In this document: positions 1 through 10,278 of the stretch, one piece after another
Layout of the letters: every line of letters begins with the position of its first letter
How positions within the stretch are numbered: the first letter of the stretch is position 1
DNA from: Pisolithus tinctorius
Lineage: Eukaryota > Basidiomycota > Agaricomycetes > Boletales > Pisolithaceae
Length of the DNA stretch: 64,000 bases
NCBI GenBank assembly: GCA_024663395.1
Contig: JANFAH010000010.1
Coordinates: 620,001-684,000, forward strand
Direction: 5' to 3'
Program-made: the position numbers and the translations under genes
The notes under the pieces: generated by a model
Told to the model about the DNA's origin: nothing
The model's database searches: none
Seen by the model: only the letters and a program-made list of their open reading frames with translations

Positions 1-639
1 TCTTTGTTTGCATCCATCTGTGTTGCAACATACCAAGCAAACTATGGTTATGCCACTGGCACAGCATAGTTTGGGCATTGGTGATCCCAAAGTTTTCTGT
101 ACCTGGATCACTCTGTGTAACAAGTGGAATGTCTGTTAAGGAAGCAGCAGGTATGTGCATCCCCACAGCATGCCTAGGGTTAATTACTTACAACCAAGTT
201 CATCAACAACATTGAGATAATAGCTTAGGATTAGTTGAGGGTTACAATTTCAATGCCAGATGCACATCCACATTATTCTTCATGAAAATGGCTCTATACA
301 TATGTGGAGAGCTAAGCCAAACTGAAGCCATTGATCATGCTGATCAATTGCCCAAATATCATTCACAATAGCAGCCCAGAATTGCTGCCATTGAAGATGC
401 TGAGCCTTCCACTGTTGAACAAGATTGGGCTCGTAGGTGGTGAAGTATTCATGGACAACACTGCTGCAGTGGAGTAAGTTGATGTATGGGATGGTTGATC
501 CAAACTTACCGAGATACAGACATGTCCATCTCATGGAACGATAAACTTATTGTTTCATGCACTCCAGCCTTGGGGTACATCTCACACAGATGGACCATAA
601 CACTACAGATCGGTTCAGTTGTGTGGCCCTGCTGGTGAG
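1..639. other. Left flank, no recognised gene
   Basis: No family was recognised. The longest open stretch is 84 codons on the minus strand (280-534) and has no motif I can name. The segment borders the gypsy LTR at 645 and may be host sequence disrupted by that element. Confidence 0.4.
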
Positions 640-644
640 TATGG

Positions 645-1301
645 TGTAGGAACTAGTCCAAGTAGCTGTATAATACGAGCTAGATGGCTTAGATAACAAC
701 AATAAAAAAATGAAGGGAACGAATTGTTCGTCCCAAGGGATTCTGGACTGTCGGGACTAGAAGGCAAGACCCAGGGCTTTGTAGTGGTAGTGTTTCGTGA
801 CATGCACGGCGTGGTCTGCAGAGTAGTACTGGCGATGCAAGCGGTGCAGGCGGTATACATAGTTCGTGCGCAGTGGAATGCGAGATGTGCGACATAGACA
901 AAGTGTAAAGGAAACTCATGGTGACCTTCTGAGTGCCAAAAGGTATCATTCTGTACCTAAGTACAGGGCTTTATAGTCCAGACAAACCCGGAACCTAAGT
1001 AAGACAGGGTACAGTAAAGGAAAGCTGCGCGACAGCATGTACACAGAAGACAGGCCAAAACAGAGGCCAAGGGTATACTACAAGCACTAAAGGAATAGAG
1101 ACTGTGATAAGAGAAAGAGTCTGAGGAAAAACAACAACTGGAGCACAGTGGCTGTGGGTATAGCATTGCGTGAGAGGGAGCAAGGGCATGGGAAGGTAGC
1201 ACATGAACGATGGTGAATGCAAGAGGGGAGCAGATGTAACAGTAGTCACGGAACGGTTAATGATAGGGGCTTACATGTCCAGGGAATGCAGATTCCTCAC
1301 A
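645..1301 (-). repeat. 3' LTR of gypsy element E
   Basis: The 657-bp repeat starts TGTAGGAA and ends TTCCTCACA on the plus strand and is repeated at 11842-12753. A TATAAAG box (minus strand, near 970-976) fits an LTR promoter. Against the other LTR nearly all differences are C/T or G/A transitions, many at CpG. Confidence 0.85.
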
Positions 1302-1340
1302 CCTGCGGGGGACTTAGATGCTGACCATCCCCGGTCAGCC
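1302..1340. repeat. Direct repeat 1: hairpin plus G-rich motif beside LTR
   Basis: CCTGCGGGGGACTT is followed by an inverted repeat (GCTGACC...GGTCAGC). A diverged copy lies at 3362-3400, so the two copies flank the whole antisense accessory gene module. The position next to the 3' LTR is where a polypurine tract belongs, though the purine run here is imperfect. Confidence 0.6.
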
Positions 1341-1510
1341 ACGTGGCGTGGAGGACATAAATAACTTGCTGCATGGTGATGGCAATGGTGTGGTGCCGAG
1401 GGTTTGAGAATACCAGATGATTCCGCGTAGAAGCAAAGCAAGCATGGAGACCGTTGAATGCTGTGTATAGGCGTCCGGACCGATGACATAAGTGCCTCAT
1501 GGCTGCGAAG

Positions 1511-1517
1511 TATATAA
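1511..1517 (+). promoter_or_regulatory. TATA box of the antisense accessory gene
   Basis: TATATAA lies about 80 nt upstream of the ATG at 1596. A CT-rich initiator-like stretch sits between them. It points into the plus-strand gene, opposite to gag-pol. Confidence 0.55.
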
Positions 1518-1595
1518 TTGTTAGTGCACGGCTCAAACCTTTGCATTGATTTGATTCTGTCCCCCTCATCAATCACCTTCTCTATCACTCTAGTC

Positions 1596-2660
1596 ATGTC
1601 TGTCAACCATGCCCCCCGTCTGTCCCAGCTTGTTCGTGCAGCCACTCCTGACCCTGCAGAAGTGGAGAAGGCCACGCTGAAGGTAAGGTTCATTGTTGCC
1701 TCCGCGGCTCTGGTCGCTGAGGCGAGGTGCCTCCCAGATGACAAGGAGGAGCTTTGGGAGGAGAAGGTCATGTGGATGTGCCAATGGGAGGAGAGAACAG
1801 TAAGTGGGCAAGCTGTCTGAGACCCGCGGTATTGACTGTCTTCTAGGGGGAGGTGTACCCCATCATCAAGCGTGGGCAAGAACTGGGCATCGACACCAAG
1901 ATAGATGCAGTGGATGGACCCACTATCGCAGAGGCCAATGAGGCCTATGAGAGGTGGGTGGCCGAGGAGATTGCACACGGAAAGGCTGACAAGGATGTGC
2001 AGATGGGCGAGGAGGCTGTCAGTGAGCAAGGTGTGAGTGTTGCGGTGCTGGTGGTGACAGAGAAGATGTCACATGTCGAGGTTGTAGCCTGGCCGGTTTG
2101 AAAGGTGAGTGTGCAGGTAGTATGGTGGTATGATAATGGCTGACACCAGAGTCTCAAGCGATCGTGGCAGACTATTGCTGAGAGCGAGGATGAGGGCAAT
2201 CCAAAGATTAATGTCCCACCCAGTTCGATTCTCCACAAGGTGCCCTGCACGTGTTGCCTGGTCAGGAATGCTGTGTGCATGGGTCCCACCGGCCACACAT
2301 GGATGAAGCAAAGGTGCAAGAAGTCGACAAAGGCTGTGGGGAAGAGAGTGCAGGCAGGCACATCGGTCAGTAAGTAGTGTCTCCATCTTGGGAGGTGTGG
2401 AATTAACAGTCTGCAGCCCAAGCTTCAAAGACCGTGAAGGCTGGCCCTTCCAAGAGGACCGTCGACAACAATGAGGTGGAAGTGGTCGAGAGCCACATGT
2501 GCGCAAAGGGGAAGGCACCTGTGCACAGTCGGCTCAATGCCAGGGTCATGGCTGACCTCTCACAGTTGCTGAGGCTGCAGAGTCGCAGGCCACATACCTT
2601 CACCTGCAGGTGCGCGTCAATCAACTCGCTGAAGCTCTGGAGAAGATTGGGGTAGATTAG
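1596..2660 (+). pseudogene. Antisense accessory gene of element E (Cys-motif, coiled-coil protein)
   Basis: Function unknown. The proposed exons are 1596-1799, 1847-2104, 2150-2369 and 2417-2660. The introns are short GT-AG; the second (2105-2149) and third keep the frame. The N-terminal part is acidic and charged. The third exon holds C-X2-C-X6-C followed by a basic stretch, the same spacing as in the antisense proteins of elements A and B. The C-terminus (about 2565-2660) reads as a short amphipathic helix ending in TAG at 2658, but reaching it needs one frame change or a missed intron. A TGA at 2099 falls where CGA would continue the exon. The gene lies opposite to gag-pol, so genomic RNA cannot splice its introns out and they survive retrotransposition. 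Confidence 0.55.
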
Positions 2661-3361
2661 GAACGTTTGTATCTAGTTCAGATTCGTTGTATTGTCCTAT
2701 CTGCATGTCAGCGCATACCGCACTAAATATACTGCTCTTCTTGCTTCTGTGTGAAGTTGCAAACGACTCGAAGTGCTTGAGGATGTCCCGTGGGACAGTG
2801 TGGCCACAGTAAGATATGATGTGTGGGGTACCGCCCGACTTGTCTTCTTTGTGCGACTTTTGACTTCTCTCAACGGTAAGTCCTCATGAAATGATCTTGA
2901 TGGTAGGATGTGACAGATTCTTGAAGAAGAAGCGAAGGGACTATTTATTGGGTAGCTGGGATGGTCTTTGTGTATCAATTGTAAGGAGATGGAAGGAGAT
3001 TTGAAAGAAAAACAGATCAAGGGGCACACGCTGATTGTGCGATCGAAGGGGAAATGTGCGGGGTGGTTGCGAGGATCCACAGTATAGGGTGGCCAAGGAT
3101 GGCATCAGTGAGACTAGTAAGAGAGATAGGAGAGACATTGTTTTGGCTATATACTTATTTGGTGTTTCGTTATTTTTCTGGATGGTTTTGGACTTTTTGT
3201 AAGCGGTTTTTATGTTTTTTGAGCGAGGACTAACTATCAGTAGAATCACTGGACAAAACCCGGGGTGGAATAGAGGTCTCCAGACGAAACCCGGGGTAAA
3301 ACAGATAAAAGGAAATGAACTATGTCTGATATCGGGTGGATCAAGTGGTATTCTGGGCACC
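2661..3361. other. Non-coding 3' region of element E
   Basis: No convincing gene. On the minus strand it resembles LTR-type sequence: a CAATAAATAG element near 2940 and a duplicated ACCCCGGGTTT(C/T)GTC motif near 3250-3300. It could be the remains of another LTR inserted beside the direct repeat at 3362. Confidence 0.35.
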
Positions 3362-3400
3362 CCTGCGGGGGACTTTGAACGCTGACTGTCCCCAGTCAGT
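3362..3400. repeat. Direct repeat 2: hairpin plus G-rich motif
   Basis: Second copy of the 39-bp motif at 1302-1340. The hairpin is CTGACT...AGTCAG. It lies about 140 bp past the integrase stop on the minus strand. Confidence 0.6.
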
Positions 3401-3540
3401 ATGGGAGAAGGAATGAGGGTATCGGAAGAAGCTGTGGGGAGGTGGGTGCAGCTGCAGAAGGAGGTAGGGGTATCGTGGGAGACGAGGGTACAGGGGAACC
3501 ACGCGATGGACAGACTGTGGACACTGGAAAGGGCAGATAG

Positions 3541-5184
3541 TCAGCTGTCCGCAGCAAAAGCCTTGACATCATCATCAGTGGGGTCATCCTCAGCCTCTTC
3601 AAGAAGGTGGTCTAGTTCTTCATCATCTAGCCCAGTAATGTGAGTCACAGTTGCACGGGTTTGAGACTGCGGGTGGTAGGGAAGTAAGCGGAATGCAGCG
3701 AAGCGGAGTTTGGAGATGGAGCCATCCAACTCAGCCAGCAGGTACGAACCCCCAGTGGTCCGACGAAGGACGACCATGGGACCAATGTACCATGGCTTCG
3801 TCTTCCAGTTCAGTTCATTCTCGATGTGGGAGTTGCGAACGAGCATGAGGGTGCCAGGAGTGAAGTTATGGTCTTTAATGCGATGCTGAAAGGTGGTTTC
3901 GAACTGCTGGATAGACTGAAAGCATGTGCAGAGGACATTGCTGTGGACCTGGTCTAGGTCATCCTGACGCTTCTGTAGCTGGTGCGCATGCCAAGCTATC
4001 AGTTCTGTGGTAGTCAGCGGTGTTGCATTATCGTGGGATAGAGGTAAGAGGAAGGTAGCCTCAGCGAGATCAAATGGAAACAGTGGCTTGACACCATGTA
4101 CCATGAAGTAAGGGGATAAACCTGTGGATTTCAAGATGGTGACCCACTCAGCCCAGAATATGGAATGTGCAACAGTGTGCCAGCAGCGGTCATCATTCTC
4201 ACAGCTCTTCATGATAGCCTCGCAAACATCATAGTGGCAACACTCTATGATGCCATTAGCCTGAGAGTTGTAAGGACAGATACGGATGTGATGGATATGA
4301 TATTGCGTGGATAGGGCATCTAGGGCTTGGACGAATGTGGGACCATTGTCAGTGACAATCATGGTGAGCAGACCCCAGCAGCATAGAATGTCTTCGAAAA
4401 TGAAGGACACGAGCGCAGTACTATTTTCCATGTGCAACATGCGCCATTCAGGATATGAGGTGAGCACGCAACGAGCCTGTACTATGTAGCAGTAGCTGCC
4501 AGCTTTGGGCATCAGCATTGTGTCAATGTGAGCTTTATGAAACAGGCCCCCTATCATGGGTACAGTGGGGGGGATATGAAGCTTCTGCATCTGGCGGATC
4601 TGGCATTCGTGACAAGTGCGAACATACCACTTCACATCCTCGACAAGAAGAGGCCACCAAAAGCGGAGGAGAAGGTGTGTACAGACCGTAGAGACACCCT
4701 TGTGTCCAAGGTCATCATGCACTTCTTTGATGAGACGATACCGCTTGGATTCATCAACAACTAGCTGGTGCTGTCCGTGCAGTTCCCTGTGCCATAAGTT
4801 GCCATCTAGGAGGAAGAAGTGGCTAGCCAAATTGAAGAAGGATGAGTACTGCACATCAGTAAGGTCAGGTGGTCACTCGCAGTTCACAAGGAATGTGTGG
4901 ATCATTTCTATCTTCACTTTGTGTGCCCAGGCTTTTGCAGACCACGGGATGGCAGGGTCATCAGGGGTATCGGAAGGGTTATTAGCATCAGCAGTTGCAG
5001 CAAATGCGAGATAAAAGGATGCAGGCAGCGGGAGGTTTGCCCAATGGTAAGCGGGTGGTGGTAGGGAATGGTGATCTTGACTGGGAAGTGACATAGGAGG
5101 TGGGCGGTCATTGACAACCTGTGTAGAGAAAGAGTAAAAACAGTCCAGCCAATCCTCATGGTCGTCATTCTCGGGCGGTGTCAC
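3541..5184 (-). pseudogene. Integrase region of element E pol
   Basis: Integrase inserts cDNA into host chromatin. The reading frame from 5184 to 3541 is open except for one TGA at 4872-4870, where Arg is expected. An HHCC zinc-binding module (H-X3-H then C-X2-C, in HDDLGHKG and CHEC) is followed by the D,D-35-E core: Asp in HIDTML, Asp in VTDNGP, Glu in GIIECC. A basic C-terminal domain follows (PWYIGPMVVLRRT). The tail is acidic and I see no chromodomain, unlike elements A and B. Upstream the frame joins RNase H across the insertion 5179-7044. Confidence 0.85.
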
Positions 5185-5581
5185 ACACCAAAGGTGTTGT
5201 GGACATGGTTACAGCTGACTCTGCCTAACTCGTCAATGAGTTGTGCACAATGCCCATGCATGCAGATGAAGACTAAAGGCCTCATGCATAGAAAGACTGT
5301 TGGATGTGAACAGTCATCCTTTGCACAAGATCGAGTCATCAGTGCTGAAGAGAAAAGAGGAAGTGAGTTAAGTGCACACTAAAAGTTTTTAGCACCCATG
5401 TATGGCATTCCAGTTTTCGTCATATCTCTGCCGTTTCCAAAGATATCAACTCGGTTCGCATGCTCGCTTAAAGTGCTCAGCCCCACGATTCTTCCTTCCA
5501 AATTTGGAGAGGATCCTCGCACCCTACACATTTCTACAGCACTCCATCCATCAGACACTCATTTCGCTAAGTCCATCAATC

Positions 5582-6061
5582 ATGGCCGCCTCTTCGTCAG
5601 TCATCTCGCTTGTCTCATTTGCCAGAGACAATGGCTATGGATATCTGCCAGGTGTTCCCACCAGCTTCCATCCTGAAGCCCCCTGGTTCATCCCATCATT
5701 GTCGGCCCCATCCCATCCCATGCAGCTTGGTCAGCGTGTTCTCCTTGTCAGTATGACTTCCAGAAGGACGTTCTTTGGTTGCCTCAGGTCTGTCACTTGG
5801 TTAGAAAGGTCTTATGTGGTCGTTTCAGTCTCCCCTCTTGATGAAGCATATGGATCGTTCCTCCCTGCTCCCTGCACCGTCTTTGTTCCAATCTTGTCCA
5901 TCATTCTTCCTGCGTTGCGACAGCTGCAGTATAATCTACTGTCCTCCAGCCTCCCTGATTGCATCCATGATGAGTATGACATGCATCTTGCCTTCCTACT
6001 GCAAGATCCAGCAGAAGATGTCCCCCCTTCTCCTCCTCCTCCATCAGAACCCTGTCCATGA
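5582..6061 (+). CDS. Uncharacterised ORF inside the 1.9-kb insertion
   Basis: A 159-codon ORF with a good start context (CATGGCC) lies upstream of the TATA box of the putative LTR. The frame is open for a further 60 codons upstream (to 5402). The product is hydrophobic in the middle, has a Pro-rich C-terminus and resembles no family I know. It could be a captured or LTR-encoded protein, or a chance ORF. Confidence 0.35.
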   Translation: MAASSSVISLVSFARDNGYGYLPGVPTSFHPEAPWFIPSLSAPSHPMQLGQRVLLVSMTSRRTFFGCLRSVTWLERSYVVVSVSPLDEAYGSFLPAPCTVFVPILSIILPALRQLQYNLLSSSLPDCIHDEYDMHLAFLLQDPAEDVPPSPPPPSEPCP

Positions 6062-6499
6062 AGTTTTTGTTAACTTCACTGAGAGGATGAAAGGGTGGGA
6101 GATGCGATCATCTATGCCTCCCATTGCCCCACAGACCCCCAATGCCCTAGCCCCCTTTGACGCCTGACTCATGCCCTTCAATTCTGGAATTAATACTTCC
6201 CTATCTGGAAACACTGTCCATCTGTCATGCCATCTTTGGATCTAGAGATGTCTCCACTGAGATCTGACTTGCATCACCACCCCCTAATGTGATATCAGTG
6301 TGCTTACTTGGTTTCTGACTCTATTTGACTCATTCTGTGATATTTTGACTATCCTTGACTCGTTCATTGCCAATACTTACCAATCTTCTTTGCTTGCTTA
6401 CTTTTCATTTCTCACTTACTCATCATGATTACTCAGTCCTTACTCATTACTTACCAAGTGTTTGTGCCCTGTTTGTCACAAGCTGTGCTCCCCCCACAG

Positions 6500-6507
6500 T
6501 ATATAAA
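6500..6507 (+). promoter_or_regulatory. TATA box in the 1.9-kb insertion
   Basis: TATATAAA follows a C-rich stretch. The downstream sequence has repeated GAGGCTC and GTCTATCT motifs, as in an R/U5-like leader. Confidence 0.5.
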
Positions 6508-7045
6508 CCCCCATGTACTTAGCTACCAAGAGGCAATTCAGAAGTCACCCAGAAGTCAGCTCAGCTCAGCATATCTCGTCATTCACAATTGAGGCTCATT
6601 CAGAAGAGTCTATCTGTCTTCATTCGTATCATTGGTAGTTGAGGCTCCATCAAGGGTCTATCTACCTCTATTCATCATCAGCAGTATCATCAGTGCTTAG
6701 TCAGCAACCTCTCATTTAGTCATCCATCCACTCCTGCATAACTCGTCATCGACTTGTGCCAGGAGCACATCCAAAAGATCATCACACCAGAGTACTTTCA
6801 GCTGAATACCTTCACTCTATTCAGCATCCCCTATCCAGTTGTCACTTGCTTGTCTCCTCCTGCATAACTCGTCATCGACTTGTGCTAGGAGCACCTGCCA
6901 TCAAAGTTTCCCCCTCTTAGGTTTCTGCACTCCAGGTTCCGCAGAGGCACACCACCACTCGCTCTATATTTGTCTTTTGTGTTGGATTTGTTTGGTTTTC
7001 ACCAGCATTCCACACTTTGACTCACAGTGGGTTGAGCTCCAACCG

Positions 7046-9004
7046 CGGACATCATGATAAGCCATAAGGGCCAGCATACCTGTCCGCAGGAACGTGGACA
7101 AGTTTGAATGAGAAGAGGAGGACGCCAGCGATCCAGCGATTGATCGTCGTGTTAGGCTGTAGATCTGGGTTATTTATCATGCCCTTAATATACTTTGCAT
7201 CTACCTCCACAGTGAAGTTAGTGAGACCGAAGATGTATACGCGTACCACACACAATGCATGGAAGAGACCATACAACTCAAGCTTGGCCTGGGAGTAGCG
7301 GCTTTCCACTTCATTGAGGGTGATGGATCCAAAGCGACTTGGGTACCATCTGCCATCTTCGCCAAGCTGGTAGAGGATGTAGCCAACTGCGATGACTGAT
7401 GTGTCGACTGCCAAAATTACTTCACAACCGCACTTGTAGTCGATTCTTCGGAGTGCAGGGGACTTTACAATTTCGTCCTTGAGTTGTTGCATGGCAGTGC
7501 ATTGCAGCTCGTCCCATGTGAATGGTACGTCTTTCTGCATGAGCGCGACTAGTGGCCATGCGATCTTGGCAAAGTCTTTGATGAAGATGCATAGCACACC
7601 GCAGACACTGAGGAAACCGTGAACCTGTGTCAGGTTGTGGCACTCAGGCCAGTTGTGGATCTTCTGCACTTTGCTTTCTTCAAGAATGCGACCTTCAAAG
7701 GTGCACTTGTGGCCAATGATCACAGCAGACAGAGTGGCTAGCATGAACTTCTTTGCTGAGACGGTGGCTCTGACATTCTGCAAATGCTGAAGGATACAGT
7801 TAATGACTATACAGTGGTTCCAGATAAATTTCCAAATCCCAGGATTCTCTGGGATAGTCTCATAGGACCTGTCTGCGCACTGATAGCGGGTGGTCTCAGA
7901 TTTTACTGGGATGTCATCTATGAAGGGGAGGGTATGATGCGGGATCTCATCCTGGAGAACAAATGCAGTATCTCCCTGGTATACCTGTACTGCGTTCACA
8001 TGACCTTGCAGCAGAGTAGTAAGCCAATGCAGTCCGAGTGGGGTACTGAAGGTGGTGAGGTCGTGGGAATCGACATGAAGTGCATGCTGGTCATACCCAG
8101 AGTAGAGGTCCATCATCGCATACACCGCATATCCAGCAAAGGATTCTGCGAGGTGTTCTACAAAGGGCGGAACAGACACATTGCGGATGGTCACTGCATT
8201 CAGGGGCTGTAAGTCATGCACAAGACAAAGAGACTTTCCGTCTTTCTTTACTATGCAGAACCAGCAGGAGTGGTAAGCCACTGTAGAAGGTTCATACATG
8301 CCTGACTTGATGCAATCTTTAATCATGTCTATGACTTGGGCATGTATCGCATTTGGGATAAGGATATTGCATTGGACCCAAGGTGTGTGCAGAATCGTAG
8401 GAATCTTTACCGGCAGAAAATAGCGTTCACCTAGGTGTCCACACTCTGTAATGTTCCAAGCGAATGTGAGCTCATGGACCGAAATGAGCCAAGTTACGAG
8501 TTTAAGTTCTTCTGGTCAAAGCTAATCTGCAGGATCAAGGTCAAGTTCTGCGGCCCATTTGGCAGTGAAGCGGATGCCCAGAGCGAAGTCTGGTGGATGG
8601 GTTGGAAGTGGTTGGAGACCAGCGAGCGGGTCGTCAGGCAGGCTGTGCATGATGTGGTATTCTTCCACCATAGGGGCAGGTACCATCCAAACCTTCTTGG
8701 CAACTGGCTTGTAAACAAGGGTGCAAACTGCAGGGTCTAGTTGATAAATGCTGCCGAATGCGGCTATTGCAGAGGGGTTTAGTATTGTCTGAGTGGAAGA
8801 GAGGAAAGTGAAAGCAGGTGAGGGTATTCTGGTGGGTATGTTCCACGGTACAATTGCTGCGGGCGAAGAGAAGTTCATCAAAGTGAAGGCTAGTGATGAG
8901 ACTGTAGGACTCAGGAACGGATAACAGCAGCTAAATAGGAAACAGGACGTCTTAGTAGGCTCTCCCCGACCGTTTGGTGGATCATCAATATTCAAAAACC
9001 CCAT
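7046..9004 (-). pseudogene. Reverse transcriptase-RNase H region of element E pol
   Basis: RT copies the element RNA and RNase H degrades it. The minus-strand frame runs from the slippery site at 9001 to 7052 with TAG and TGA near 8516-8522 as the only breaks. RT fingers and palm motifs are seen (WFCIVKKDGK near 8265, YAMMDLYSGYDQ). The catalytic YxDD box is degenerate (FIDD). RNase H shows LAVDTSVIAVGY (Asp), the Glu in SQAKLELYG and VEVDAKYIKG. The frame ends in GLS then TGA, and the insertion at 5179-7044 separates it from integrase. An enzyme with the altered active-site box and stops is unlikely to work. Confidence 0.85.
8992..9001 (-). promoter_or_regulatory. -1 ribosomal frameshift site at the PR/RT junction of E
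   Basis: Read on the minus strand in the protease frame, the sequence is TGG GGT TTT TGA. It contains the heptamer G GGT TTT, which fits X XXY YYZ exactly and sits directly before the stop. A -1 slip enters the RT frame, which is open from here. I did not find a clear downstream pseudoknot by eye. Confidence 0.6.
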
Positions 9005-10278
9005 TTGACTATACTTTGGTGACTATGGTAGTGCTTGCTGCACTTACAGCACGGACAGCCCTCACGCCATGGGCATGTGGGCAGAGTGTATTCATGGCTG
9101 TCATTCAGGTCTTGGAGGGTGATCCACTGTCTGCCATCGGGATAATCGTTCATTACCGCACTCATAAGGCAGATGAACGGACATCCGAGGAGCATGTCGA
9201 AATTGGCATGTTCAATCACTTGAACCTGGAGCATGACTGGGCTGGTGCTGAAGTCAAGTTTCAGGTTCTCTAGTATGCCTACAGTAGTGTGTTTAGATAT
9301 GTTAGCAGATGTCATAGTCATGAGATGATCACAGTGCAATGGGAGTCCGATCTTTTCCCAGATGCACCTGGGCATGGCGACGATTTCTGAACCAGAATCT
9401 AGTATGCAGTTGATTGTGATGTCAGTCCCGGGGACCTTGGCTTCGATGCAGCGGAGCAGCAGAGTGTGGTGAGCTATGATGGAGCTGTCGTCACCGCAGA
9501 TAACGTGGTCTCCGTATTCGCACACAGTTCTTTGAGGATCGCAGCCGGTCAGTTCATTCACTTGTACTCCTTCTTCATCGTCGCTACAAACTACCTCAAT
9601 CTCATTTGTGGTGACACATTTCGCCGTGGTGATGTCTCTGAACTGTTTGCAAAACTCTGGGGCTACTGCAAATAATTCTTTGACTGGCATGGCAATGCTG
9701 GTTTTGAGTACACACTCCACAATATGCTTGGGCATGGCTTTGTCTTCGAGAGGGAATGAGTAATGATACTGGTTTTGATTGCGAGTTGCTGGGTATGGCG
9801 TCTGTGATGGAACAATTGCCATGGGAATGGGATCCTTGCGCATGGGCATTGGAGCCAGACTAGTTGGAGGAACATATGGTTTCGTAGCAGTGGATGTTGG
9901 TGCAGGTGTAGAGGGATTGGATGCCTGGCGAGCGGCATGCGAACTTTGAATGCCAGGGGAAATGATTTCCTCTTCGACAGTGGCTGCACGTGGGTCGACT
10001 CGTGGAGGGTTGGCAGGACGTGCCACAGGTCGAGCTGTGATTTCAACTCCGTCAAAGCGGGCTTTCTTTCCGCAGGGAATGACTGCTCCCTTGTTACCTT
10101 TATCTGCTTGGTAGGTAGCCCAAGCTTGAGCAACATATGCTTGGAAGTCAGGGTCGGCTAAGTCTGCGACAGGTTCATCGGCATCTTGGACAGTGTTTAA
10201 GAAGGCAGAAGGCTGGATTTCCAACTGCATGTCAATTTCGGGATGAGCAATGCAGAAGAGGTTAGCAGTGCCTTGCAC
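8992..10278 (-). CDS. Gag C-terminal/aspartic protease ORF of element E
   Basis: A 428-codon open frame. The retropepsin motif is CILDSGSEIVAMP (catalytic Asp, DSG) around residue 300. It is followed by a second conserved block (ANISKHTTVGILENL) and the flap-side LLGCPF motif. The N-terminal 230 residues are Pro- and Thr-rich and resemble a gag linker. It overlaps the gag ORF by about 80 nt in the -1 frame, so it is probably made as a gag-pro fusion. I saw no classic heptamer in that overlap. The C-terminal Cys-rich stretch (CPWREGCPCCKC) ends at the slippery site. Confidence 0.8.
   Translation of the reverse strand: MQGTANLFCIAHPEIDMQLEIQPSAFLNTVQDADEPVADLADPDFQAYVAQAWATYQADKGNKGAVIPCGKKARFDGVEITARPVARPANPPRVDPRAATVEEEIISPGIQSSHAARQASNPSTPAPTSTATKPYVPPTSLAPMPMRKDPIPMAIVPSQTPYPATRNQNQYHYSFPLEDKAMPKHIVECVLKTSIAMPVKELFAVAPEFCKQFRDITTAKCVTTNEIEVVCSDDEEGVQVNELTGCDPQRTVCEYGDHVICGDDSSIIAHHTLLLRCIEAKVPGTDITINCILDSGSEIVAMPRCIWEKIGLPLHCDHLMTMTSANISKHTTVGILENLKLDFSTSPVMLQVQVIEHANFDMLLGCPFICLMSAVMNDYPDGRQWITLQDLNDSHEYTLPTCPWREGCPCCKCSKHYHSHQSIVKWGF

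Larger units (their letters stand above)
5179..7044 (+). mobile_element. 1.9-kb insertion in pol of E, probable long solo LTR
   Basis: The segment starts TGTCACAC and interrupts the pol frame. Joining the flanks with one copy of a 4-bp duplication (GCGG at 5175-5178 and 7045-7048) puts RNase H and the pre-integrase region back in frame. A TATATAAA box at 6500-6507 with CT-rich sequence after it suggests an LTR promoter. No pol domains are present. A 38-bp hairpin-forming motif (CTCCTG...CAGGAG) occurs twice, near 6733 and 6854. The right end is not a clean CA, so the exact type (solo LTR or non-autonomous element) is uncertain. Confidence 0.6.

Noticed and set aside
645..1250. Small ORFs inside the LTRs of E (80-100 codons)
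   Set aside because: They recur in both LTR copies only because the LTR is duplicated, and have no coding signature.
1271..2029. 252-codon minus-strand ORF
   Set aside because: Lies opposite the multi-exon antisense gene; composition is that of a shadow frame.
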